Shown: positions 26,168-36,500 of the stretch, piece by piece | Layout of the letters: the number at the start of each line of letters is the position of its first letter | How positions within the stretch are numbered: the stretch's first letter is position 1 | Origin: Bacillus subtilis subsp. subtilis | GTDB taxonomy: Bacteria > Pseudomonadota > Gammaproteobacteria > Xanthomonadales > Xanthomonadaceae | Direction of reading: 5' to 3' | Assembly: GCA_021733645.1 (NCBI GenBank) | Contig: JAHREJ010000003.1 | Location: 62,001 to 126,000 of the forward strand | Length of the DNA stretch: 64,000 nucleotides | The notes under the pieces: generated by a model | Seen by the model: the letters and a program-made list of their open reading frames with translations, nothing else | Databases searched by the model: none | What the model was told of the DNA's origin: nothing | Translations under genes and position numbers: made by a program

Positions 26168-29100
26168 ATGATGGTCCTCGAGGGCGCATCCGCCCTTTCG
26201 CCGTTCCGCCGCGAACGTCTTGAATCCCGCCTGCAGTCCCTGGCCGCCGATCTGCGCATCACCGGTGCCTGGCATGTCTACTTCATCCAGACCGAGGGCG
26301 ATGCCGCCCCGGACCCGGCGATCCTGAGCCGGATCCTGGAGGCCCAGCCGGCACTGGCCGGCCAGGACGCCGGGGCCATCTCGCGCTTCGTGGTGCCCCG
26401 TCTGGGCACGCTCTCGCCCTGGTCGAGCAAGGCCACCGAGCTGGTGCGCGGTGCCGGGCAGCCCATTCGCCGGGTCGAGCGCGGCCTGCGCATCGACCTG
26501 ACGGGCTGGCCGGCCGATGCCGCCGCCCAGGCGGCGGTGGCGCGCGCGCTGCACGACCCGATGACCCAGTCGGTGCTGGACAACGCCGACCAGGCCCAGG
26601 CGCTGTTCACCGCGCCGGCCCGTGGCGAACTGGAGCGCATCGCGCTGGACGACCTGGAGGCGGCCAACCGCCGCCTGGGCCTGGCCATGGCCCAGGACGA
26701 GATCGACTACCTGCGCCAGCGCTTCGGCGACCTGGGGCGCGAGCCGTCGGACGTGGAACTGATGATGTTCGCGCAGGCCAACTCCGAGCACTGCCGGCAC
26801 AAGATCTTCAACGCCAGCTGGACCATCGATGGCGCCGACCAGGCGCATTCGCTGTTCCGCATGATCAAGAACACCCACCAGCAGACCCCGCAGCACACGT
26901 TGAGCGCCTACAGCGACAACGCCGCAGTGGTCGCCGGCCTGCCGGCATCGCGCTACCGCCCGGACCCGGCCAGTGGCCAGTACCGCAGCGAAGCGGTGGT
27001 CGATTCGGCCTTCTGCATCAAGGTGGAAACCCACAACCATCCCACCGCGATCGCCCCGTTCCCGGGTGCGTCCACCGGTGCCGGCGGTGAAATCCGCGAT
27101 GAAGGCGCCACCGGCCGCGGCGGCAAACCCAAGGCGGGCCTGACCGGTTTCTCGGTCTCGCACCTGCGCATCCCGACCCTGCCGCAGCCGTGGGAAGCGC
27201 CGCGTGCGCTCAACCCGCGCATGGCCCCGGCGTTGGACATCATGCTGGATGGCCCGCTCGGCGGCGCCGCGTTCAACAATGAGTTCGGCCGGCCGAACCT
27301 GCTGGGCTACTTCCGCAGCTTCGAGCTGCCCGAAGGCCAGGGCCTGACCCGTGCCTACGACAAGCCGATCATGCTTGCCGGTGGTCTGGGCGCGATCGAC
27401 CAGAACCAGGTTGAAAAGCTGACCCTGCAGCCGGGCGATGCGGTGATCGTGCTCGGTGGCCCGGCCATGCTGATCGGTCTGGGTGGCGGCGCGGCCAGTT
27501 CGGTGGCTTCCGGTGAAAGCGCCGAAGACCTCGACTTTGCCAGCGTGCAGCGCGACAACCCGGAAATGGAGCGGCGCTGCCAGGAAGTGATCGACCGCTG
27601 CGTCGCGCTGGGCCTGGACAACCCGATCCGCTGGTTCCATGACGTCGGCGCCGGTGGCCTGTCCAACGCCATTCCCGAGCTGCTGCACGACTCCGGCGTG
27701 GGCGGGGTGATCGACCTGGGCAAGGTGCCGGCCGACGACCCGTCGCTGTCGCCGATGCAGTTGTGGTGCAACGAATCGCAGGAACGCTACGTGCTGGGCG
27801 TGCCGCAGGCGCGGCTGGCCGAGTTCGCCGCGATCTGCGCGCGCGAACGCTGCCCGTTCGCCGCGGTTGGCGTGGCCACCGCCGAGGAGCGCCTGGTGGT
27901 GGCGTACGGCGCCAGCGTGGGCAACATCCCGGCCGATGCGCCGATCGACCTGCCGATGGACGTGCTGTTCGGCAAGGCGCCCAAGATGCATCGCGACACC
28001 GTGCACCCGCCGGCGCCGCGTTGGCCGGCACTCAAAACCGCCGGGCTGGACCTGCATGAAGCGGGCCTGCGCGTGCTGGCGCATCCCTCGGTGGCGTCCA
28101 AGAACTTCCTGGTGACCATCGGCGACCGCAGCGTGGGCGGCCTGACCGCACGCGAGCAGATGATCGGCCCGTGGCAGCTGCCGCTGGCCAACGTTGCCAT
28201 CACCCTGGCCGGGTTCGACACCGTGGCCGGTGAGGCGATGGCCATTGGTGAGCGCACCCCGCTGGCACTGCTTGATGCCGCCGCATCGGCGCGCATGGCC
28301 GTGGGCGAGGCGATCACCAACCTGTGCGCCGCCCCGGTGGACGCGCTGGACACGGTGAAGCTGTCGGCCAACTGGATGGCCGCGGCCGGCCACAACGGCG
28401 AAGATGCACTGTTGTACGACGCGGTGCGCGCGGTGGGCATGGAACTGTGCCCGCAGCTGGACCTGAGCATTCCGGTCGGCAAGGACTCGTTGTCGATGCA
28501 GGCGCAGTGGCAGGCCGATGGCCAGGCCCACAAGTCGGTGTCGCCGGTGTCGCTGGTGATCTCCGCGTTTGCCCCGGTAGCCGATGCCAACGCCCAGCTC
28601 ACCCCGCTGCTGGAGCGTGACACTGACAGCGAGTTGTGGCTGATCGGGCTGGGCGCCGGCAAGCAGCGCCTGGGCGGCTCGATCCTGGCCCAGGTGCATG
28701 CCGACCACAGCGACCTGCCGGCTTTCGCCGGTGCGGTGCCGGACCTGGACGATGCGCAGCGCCTGCGCGCGTTCTTCGAACTGATCCGCGATGCGCGCCA
28801 GGCCGGCCTGCTGCTGGCCTACCACGACCGCAGCGATGGCGGCGCGTTCGCCACGCTGTGCGAAATGGCGTTCGCCTCGCGCATGGGCCTGGACATCACC
28901 CTGGATGCCTGGGGCGATGACCCCTTCCGCAGCCTGTTCAACGAAGAACTGGGTGCGGTGGTGCAGATCGCCAAGGAAGACCGGGCCGCCTTCGCCGATC
29001 TGGTCGAACGCCACGCGTTGACCGAATGCGCCCAGCGCATCGCACGCCCGACCACCGCCCCGGTGGTGCGCGTGACGCTGCAGGGCGAAAGCCTGGTGGA

Positions 29101-30097
29101 GTGGCGCTGGGAAGCGCTGTTCGATGCCTGGTGGTCGGTCACCCACGCCATGCAGAAGCTGCGCGACAACCCCGACAACGCCGACCAGGAGCGCGCGATC
29201 GCGCGCAACTTCAACGCGCCGGGGTTGAAGCCGAAACTGACCTTCGACATCAACGACGATGTTGCTTCGCCGTACATGGATGTACCAGTGTCGCAGGCGC
29301 AGGATGCGCAGGAGCGACGCATCAACATCGGCGCGCGTCCGCGCGTGGCGGTGCTGCGCGAGCAGGGCGTCAACGGCCAGATCGAGATGGCCAACATCTT
29401 CGAACGTGCTGGCTTCAGCTCGTTTGACGTGCACATGAGCGACCTGATCGAAGGCCGCGTGGCGCTGGCCGACTTCACCGGCCTGGTGGCCTGTGGCGGC
29501 TTCAGCTACGGCGACGTGCTGGGTGCCGGCCGCGGCTGGGCCACCTCGGTGCTGGAGCGCGGCGCGCTGCGCGATGCCTTCGCCACGTTCTTCGCGCGCG
29601 AGGACAGCTTCGCGCTGGGCGTGTGCAACGGTTGCCAGATGATGAGCCAGCTCAAGGACATCATCCCCGGTGCCGAGCACTGGCCGCAGTTCCGCCGCAA
29701 CCGCAGCGAGCAGTTCGAAGCGCGCACCGCGCTGCTGGAAGTGGTGGAGTCGCCGTCGATCCTGCTGCGTGGCATGGCCGGTTCGCGCCTGCCGGTGGCA
29801 GTGGCGCACGGTGAAGGCCAGGCCGTGTTCGCCAATGCCGTGGACCAGGCCGCCGCGCGCGTGTCGCTGCGTTACGTGGATGGCGACGGCAACGTGGCAA
29901 CCCAGTACCCGCTCAACCCGAACGGTTCGCCGGACGGCATCACCGGCCTCACCAGCACCGACGGTCGCGTCACCATCATGATGCCGCATCCCGAGCGCAC
30001 GCCACGCGCACTCAACCTGAGCTGGCGCCCCAGTGAGTGGCAGGGGGATTCGCCGTGGCTGCGGATGTTCCGCAACGCACGCGTATGGTGCGGCTGA
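26168..30097 (+). CDS. purL: Phosphoribosylformylglycinamidine synthase (large single-chain form)
   Basis: 1,309 residues, the fused proteobacterial FGAM synthase (E. coli 1,295). It converts FGAR, glutamine and ATP to FGAM, step four of purine synthesis. The N-terminal PurS-like domain is about 1-160, a linker follows, the two AIRS-type ATP-binding halves span about 220-1010 ([35 protein letters not shown]), and the C-terminal class I glutamine amidotransferase has nucleophile Cys1153 in GVCNGCQMM and the His/Glu pair in [12 protein letters not shown] codons at 26168 and 26171 are both possible. A terminator follows. Confidence 0.97.
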   Translation: MMVLEGASALSPFRRERLESRLQSLAADLRITGAWHVYFIQTEGDAAPDPAILSRILEAQPALAGQDAGAISRFVVPRLGTLSPWSSKATELVRGAGQPIRRVERGLRIDLTGWPADAAAQAAVARALHDPMTQSVLDNADQAQALFTAPARGELERIALDDLEAANRRLGLAMAQDEIDYLRQRFGDLGREPSDVELMMFAQANSEHCRHKIFNASWTIDGADQAHSLFRMIKNTHQQTPQHTLSAYSDNAAVVAGLPASRYRPDPASGQYRSEAVVDSAFCIKVETHNHPTAIAPFPGASTGAGGEIRDEGATGRGGKPKAGLTGFSVSHLRIPTLPQPWEAPRALNPRMAPALDIMLDGPLGGAAFNNEFGRPNLLGYFRSFELPEGQGLTRAYDKPIMLAGGLGAIDQNQVEKLTLQPGDAVIVLGGPAMLIGLGGGAASSVASGESAEDLDFASVQRDNPEMERRCQEVIDRCVALGLDNPIRWFHDVGAGGLSNAIPELLHDSGVGGVIDLGKVPADDPSLSPMQLWCNESQERYVLGVPQARLAEFAAICARERCPFAAVGVATAEERLVVAYGASVGNIPADAPIDLPMDVLFGKAPKMHRDTVHPPAPRWPALKTAGLDLHEAGLRVLAHPSVASKNFLVTIGDRSVGGLTAREQMIGPWQLPLANVAITLAGFDTVAGEAMAIGERTPLALLDAAASARMAVGEAITNLCAAPVDALDTVKLSANWMAAAGHNGEDALLYDAVRAVGMELCPQLDLSIPVGKDSLSMQAQWQADGQAHKSVSPVSLVISAFAPVADANAQLTPLLERDTDSELWLIGLGAGKQRLGGSILAQVHADHSDLPAFAGAVPDLDDAQRLRAFFELIRDARQAGLLLAYHDRSDGGAFATLCEMAFASRMGLDITLDAWGDDPFRSLFNEELGAVVQIAKEDRAAFADLVERHALTECAQRIARPTTAPVVRVTLQGESLVEWRWEALFDAWWSVTHAMQKLRDNPDNADQERAIARNFNAPGLKPKLTFDINDDVASPYMDVPVSQAQDAQERRINIGARPRVAVLREQGVNGQIEMANIFERAGFSSFDVHMSDLIEGRVALADFTGLVACGGFSYGDVLGAGRGWATSVLERGALRDAFATFFAREDSFALGVCNGCQMMSQLKDIIPGAEHWPQFRRNRSEQFEARTALLEVVESPSILLRGMAGSRLPVAVAHGEGQAVFANAVDQAAARVSLRYVDGDGNVATQYPLNPNGSPDGITGLTSTDGRVTIMMPHPERTPRALNLSWRPSEWQGDSPWLRMFRNARVWCG

Positions 30098-30142
30098 TAC
30101 TGCGCAAACCACTGTTGTCCGCGCGGTGAAAATCGCGTGAAG

Positions 30143-30171
30143 AAACCGCCGGTAATCCCGGCGGTTTTCTT
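30143..30171 (+). terminator. Rho-independent terminator of purL
   Basis: CCGCCGG-TAATC-CCGGCGG flanked by AAA and followed by TTTTCTTTT; 49 nt after the purL stop. Confidence 0.88.
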
Positions 30172-30548
30172 TTGTGCGCAAGGGAAAATGATCGGCAGCA
30201 AGGAGTTACAGCGCGTTACAACGTGAAAATGCGATATAGCCATTACTCACATGAAACTAACGTAATCGGCATGTTTTCCGTCGGTTTTGTGACGCACATC
30301 GCTGTCAGAAGTTTTTCTACGTCAAAGTCTTGACGTTACTGAAACTTCACGTTAACACTGCATCCTCATTTCGAAAGCGTTCAGTTCTGCAGTAACCGCA
30401 TGGATGGCGAGTCGGCTGTAAGTCTGTAGCGAGCCATTCGGCGCACCGCAGTAAATCAAGCGAGTAAACGCCCCCAGGGGACGTTGGACCACACGGTCCG
30501 GCGTTGGCGTCGCTTTGCCTAAAACCAGCCCACTCAGGAGTCGCATCG
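30172..30548 (+). promoter_or_regulatory. AT-richer regulatory region upstream of the giant adhesin
   Basis: 377 bp without a gene. Its first 190 bp are clearly lower in GC than the surroundings. It contains a TGACGCA (30290-30296), an inverted repeat ACGTCAA-AGTC-TTGACGT (30319-30336), and an AACGTGAA/TTCACGTT pair spread over about 140 bp. A possible promoter is TTGACG (30330-30335) with a 17-nt spacer to TAACAC (30353-30358), which would overlap the inverted repeat. That leaves a leader of about 180 nt with a GGACCACACGGTCC hairpin and AGGAG before the ATG. H-NS-type silencing is plausible. Sites are predicted by eye. Confidence 0.45.
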
Positions 30549-33500
30549 ATGAATCGGATTTATCGCAAGGTCTGGAACAAAGCACTGGGGCAGATGGTCG
30601 TTGCCTCGGAATTGGCCACCAGCCAGTCTGCCGGCGTGGTCATCGACCAGCGACGATCCACCGACGCGGGCGGCGCATCGCTGCTGTCGGCTGCCATCGC
30701 GTTGACACTGGGAATGGGCATGGCCGGGTGGGCGCCGAGCGCGCTGGCACAGTCGGTGGAAGTGGGCGGCAACGCCAACTGCGTGGTGCTCAACAGCAAG
30801 ATCATCGACAGCTGCGTGGTGGACGGCAGTGCCACCGCATCGGGCACCAACGCGGTGGCCATCGGCAGCAACAGCACCGCCTCGGCCAGCAACAGCGTCG
30901 CGCTCGGCGCGGGCTCCAGGGCCAACCGCGCCAACACCGTTTCCGTCGGTGATGCCGGCAAGGAACGCCAGGTCACCAACGTGGCCGCCGGCACCGCTGC
31001 CACCGATGCGGTGAACAAGGCACAGCTGGACAAGGTTGCGGTCGCTGCCGAAGGCGCGACCCGTTATTTCAAGGCCGACGGCGCAGACAACGACAGCGAC
31101 GCGGCGAAGATCGACGGTGACGGTGCGCTCGCCGCCGGCGCCGGTGCCACCGCCGATGGCGACGGCGCCACCGCACTGGGGCAGGGCAGCCAGGCGCTGG
31201 CCAATGCCACCACGGCCACCGGCAGCCAGGCGATCGCGGCGGGCCTGGGCGCCAGTGCATTCGGCCAGAACACCTTGGCCTTCGGCGACGCCAGCACGGC
31301 GGTGGGACAGAGCGCGGCCGCCTTCGGCCTGGGCGACGTGGCACTGGGTGCACATGCACTGGCCGCCAGTGAAAACGGCGCGGCCACCGCCATTGGTGGC
31401 CTGGCTGAAGCCAGTGCCGACGGTGCAACCGCGATTGGCGGGGGCGCCTTGGCCATCGGCGCCGGCAGTACCTCGCTTGGCCGCGGTGCGGGCAGTGGGG
31501 GGGAAGCATCGGTCGCGGTCGGCGCCTTCAGCGTCGCGGTCGCCGATTTCAGCGCCGCGCTCGGTTCCAATTCCGCCGCCGTGGCCGTAGGCAGCGTTGC
31601 GCTCGGCGCCGGCTCCTACGCCGATCGCATCGACACGGTGTCGGTGGGCAATGGCCAGAACGGGCTGCGCCGGCAGATCACCAACGTGGCCGACGGCAGC
31701 GAAGCCAACGATGCGGTGAACAAATCGCAGCTGGATGCCGTGGGCGCGGTCGCGGCCACCACCAGCAAGTACTTCCAGGCCACCGGCAGCGACGACAGCG
31801 ATGCCGGCGCTTACGCGGAAGGCGACAACGCCACCGCCATCGGCGAGGCGTCCAACGCGTTGGCCAACGGTGCCACCGCGCTGGGCAGCGGTGCCACCGC
31901 CGTGGCACAGAACGCCACCGCGGTCGGCTTCAACGCCGTGGCCAGCGGCCAGAACAGTGCCGCGTTCGGCAACAACGCGCAGGCCAACGGCCCGGGCAGC
32001 GTCGCCGTGGGCGGCGCCGCCGTGGATGCCAACGGCAACCCGCTGATCACCAATGGCGGGGTGCCGGTGGATACCGGTGCCACCAGCGCCGGCGTCGGCG
32101 GTACCGCAGTGGGTGCCAGCGCCGAAGCGTCGGGCTTTGCTGCCTCCTCCTATGGTGTCGGTGCGTACGCCGGCGGCGCACAGTCGTCCGCGTTCGGCGC
32201 GGTATCCAACGCCATCGGCGACTACTCCACCGCCGTGGGTACGCAGAGCGTGGCCACCGGCAACAGCAGCACCGCCATCGGCGGCCCGGCCGACCTGCTG
32301 CCGGGCCTGGGCTTCTTCGTACAGACCCAGGCCAGTGGCGAGGCGGCCACCGCCGTGGGCGCCGGGGCCATCGCCAGTGGCGACTACGCCACCGCCAACG
32401 GCACCCTGACCGAAGCCTCCGGCACCGAAGCCACCGCCGTGGGCTACTTCGCCTACGCGCCGGGCGAAGGCGCCACCGCACTGGGCGCGGAAACCTGGGC
32501 CAGCGGCGAACTCAGCACCGCGGTCGGCTTCTACGCCACCGCACGCGGGGCCAACAGCGTTGCGCTGGGCGCCAATTCCACCGCCACCCGCGCCAATACG
32601 GTGTCGGTGGGCGATGTGGGCAACGAACGCCAGATCACCCATGTGGCCGCCGGCACCGAGGCCACCGACGCAGTCAACAAGGCGCAGCTGGATGGCGTGG
32701 CCCAGGTGGCCAACGTCACCGCCAATCGCTTCAAAGCCAATGCCGCCGACGGCAGTGATGTGGGTGCATTCGCCGACGGCGATGGCGCAGTGGCCGCCGG
32801 TGAAGCCAGCAATGCGCTGGGCGCAGGTGCCACCGCGCTTGGCAACGGGGCCAGCGCGCTCGGTGATGACAGCGTGGCCGTGGGCCGCAATGTCAGTGCC
32901 AATGGCACCGGCGGCGTTGCCATCGGCGGCCTGGGCCAGGCCTATGACGAGTTCAACCAGCCGCTGGTCGATGCCGACGGCAATGCGGTGAAGGTGGGGA
33001 CCACCGCCGCGCAGGATGCCGTCGCCGTGGGGGCCGGGGCACTCGCCACCGGCACCACCAGCAATGCCTTCGGCAGCGGCGCGCAGGCCACCGGCAGCAA
33101 CAGCCTGGCCGCTGGCTACAAGGCGCGCGCCACGGGCGATTACAGCGTGGCGCAGGGCGACAACGCCTTCGCCAGCGGCGAAGAAACCACTGCCACCGGC
33201 GCTTACGCGTGGGCCACCGAAGACGGTGCCACCGCTTACGGCGCCAGCGCCTGGGCCACCGCTGCCAATGGCACCGCCGTGGGCCAGTCGGCATGGGCCA
33301 GCGGCACCGGCTCCACCTCCATCGGCTACAACAGCTGGGCCCGTGGCAGCAGTGCCACCGCGCTCGGCCGCGGTGCCTTCGGCTACGGCGACAACAGTGT
33401 GGCGGTCGGCTTCCAGGCACTGGGCAACAGCATCAACAGCATCGCCATCGGCACCAATGTGGTGGCCGGTGGTGAAAGCGCGATCGGTATCGGTGCCGGC

Positions 33501-36500
33501 AGCACTGCCAGCGCTTCCAACGCGGTCGCCCTCGGCGCCGGGTCGGTGGCTGATCGTGCCTACACCGTGTCGGTGGGCAGCAGCACCCGCCAGCGCCAGG
33601 TCACCAACGTGGCGGCCGGTACCCAGGGCACCGATGCGGTGAACCTGGACCAGCTCACCGACGCTACCGCGCAGTTCCAGGCCAGCGGCGACGGCGTGGC
33701 CGTGGTCGGCGGTGAGGAAAGCGTGGCGGCAGGGTCCAATGCCGCCACCGATGGCGATTACGCCACCGCCGTGGGCTCGGCCAGCTTCGCTGCCGGCAAC
33801 GGTGCCACCGCGCTGGGCAGCGGCGCCTTTGCACTGGCCAACAACGCCAGCGCGGTCGGCTTCAATGCGCTGGCCACCGGCGCCAACGCGATCGCCGTCG
33901 GTGCCAACGCACAGGCCAGCGGCGAATACGCCACCGCCACCGGCGCTGAAAGCGAGGCGTCGGGCGAACAGAGCACCGCGACCGGCGCGGCCAGCGTGGC
34001 CTCCGGTGCCGGCAGCTTCGCCGGCGGGGCACTGTCCGAGGCGGCCGGCGAAGAATCGGTTGCACTGGGTTACTACAGCAGCGCCACCGGCCAGGGCGCC
34101 ACCGCCGTGGGTGCTGAAAGCGTGGTCAGCGGCACGTTGTCGGCCGGCTACGGTTTCGGGGCCGAAGCCACCGCCGGCTACACCACCGCCATCGGCGGGC
34201 TGGCCGTGGCCAGCGCGTTCAACGCCACCGCACTGGGCAGCTTCGCCCAGGCCACCGGCTCCAACAGCGTGGCCGTGGGTGGCGACGCCGAAGCCTCCGG
34301 CGCGTACAGCACCGCCACCGGCCAGGGCAGCCTGGCCACCGGCACCAACAGCGTGGCCGTGGGTGGTTCACTGTTCGGCCTGCTGGCCACCGAAGCCTCG
34401 GGCAACTACTCCACCGCCGTGGGCGGCGGCGCGTGGTCGCCGGGTGTGAACAGCACTGCGCTCGGTAACGCGGCCACCTCCAGCGGTGAGAACAGCGTTG
34501 CGCTGGGTGCCGACTCCATCGCCGACCGCGACGACAGCGTGTCGGTGGGCAGTGCCGATGCACAGCGCCAGATCACCAACGTGGCCGCCGGTACCGAAGG
34601 CACCGATGCGGTCAACCTCAACCAGTTGAACGCGGTGGCCGCGGCCGGTGAAGCCACCAGCAAGTACTTCCAGGCCAGTGGCAGCGACAACAGCGATGCC
34701 GGTGCCTACGTCGAAGGCGACGATGCGCTGGCCGCCGGTGAAGCGGCCAATGCGATCGGCGACGGTGCCACCGCACTGGGCGCCGGTGCCAACGCGGTGG
34801 CCGGCAATGCCACCGCGGTGGGCATCAATGCGCTGGCCAGTGGCGAGGGTGCCGCGGCACTGGGCAGCAATGCGCAGGCCAGCGGCGAGAACAGCGTGGC
34901 CCTGGGCAGCAACGCCAGCGCCAGCGAGATCGGTGCCAGCGCGGTCGGCGGCGGTGCCATCGCCAGCGGCGCCTACGCCACCGCCAACGGTTTCGAGTCG
35001 TCGGCCAGCGGCCAGCAGGCCACGGCCACCGGCTTCCGCAGCAGTGCGTCGGACGCCGGCGCCTCTGCGTTCGGCAGCTACAGCGAAGCCACCGGCCGTC
35101 TGTCCAACGCGTTCGGCTACGGCGCGATCGCGTCCAACAGCCTGGCCACCGCGGTGGGCACCTCGGCCACCGCGTCCGGCGCCAGTTCGGTGGCGCTGGG
35201 TGAGTCCAGCGAAGCCACCGGCGATGAAAGCGTGGCCATCGGTGGGTCGACCTTCTTCGGCCTGCTGCCGGCCCGTGCCAGCGGCACCGGTGCGGCAGCA
35301 TTCGGTGCCGGTGCCTGGGCAACCGACGACTACGCCACCGCGATCGGCTGGAACTCCTGGGCCGATGCGGCCAACACCACCGCGCTGGGTGCCAACGCGC
35401 TGGCAGAGGGCGTCAACAGCGTTGCGCTGGGTGCGGGCTCCACCGCCGATCGCGACAACACCGTCTCGGTCGGCACCGCCACCGCGCAGCGGCAGATCAC
35501 CAACGTGGCCGATGGCACCGAAGGCACCGATGCGGTCAACGTGAATCAGTTGAGCGCCGTGGCCGAAGTGGCCGAGCAGACCAACCGCCAGTTCAAGGCG
35601 TCTGGCAGCGGCAATGGCGATGACGTGGGGGCGTTCGTTGATGGCGCCTACGCCACCGCCGCCGGTGAAGCGGCCAATGCGTTCGGCACCGGTGCCTCGG
35701 CATACGGCAGCGGCGCGCTGGCCTCGGGCCGCAATGCGTCGGCATCGGGTTTCAACGCGTCGGCCACGGCCGATTCGGCCACCGCCATCGGCGGCGCGCT
35801 GTACTACGAAGATGCCAACGGCAACGTGGTCCTGGACAAGGCCACCAGCGCCAGCGGCATCGGCGCCACCGCGCTGGGTGCCGGTGCACAGGCCACCGGG
35901 GTGTTCAGCACCGCCAGCGGTGCGGGCGCCACCTCGGCCGGGCTGCAGTCGTCGGCCTTCGGCTTCAGTGCCGAGGCTGGCAGCGACTACAGCACCGCGG
36001 TCGGCGCGTTCAGTGCCGCCAGCGGCGTGCGCACCACCGCGCTGGGCTACGGTGCCGAAGCGGCCGGTGATTACGCCTCGGCACTGGGCTGGGGCAGCAC
36101 GGCGTCGGGCGCATATTCCAACGCGATCGGCTATGCCTCCCAGGCCAGTGGCGCCAACAGCATCGCCGCCGGCTCCAATGCCTGGGCTACTGCCGCGCAG
36201 ACCACCGCCGTGGGCCAGTTGGCCTGGGCGACGTCGGCCGGCTCCACCGCCATCGGCCAGGACAGCTACGCTTACAGCGGCATCAACGCCACGGCGGTGG
36301 GCAAGAGCAGCTCGGCCAGTGGCGCCGGCAGTGTTGCCCTGGGTGCCGGCGCGCGTACCAGTGAGGCCAACGTGGTCTCGGTGGGTGGCGGCAACGGGAC
36401 CACCGGCCCGGCCACGCGCCGCATCACCAATGTGGGCGCGGCGGTGAATGCCAACGACGCGGTGAACAAGGCGCAGCTGGACAGCGTGGCAGCCACCGCC

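Noticed and set aside
26027-30181. 1,384-codon open frame on the minus strand opposite purL
   Set aside because: It is a shadow of purL caused by high GC at third positions; the translation is His/Arg/Gln-rich without any family motif, while the plus strand encodes a full FGAM synthase.
30534-32642. 702-codon minus-strand frame in the first third of the adhesin
   Set aside because: Same repeat-driven shadow as above; it crosses the adhesin start and has no signal of its own.
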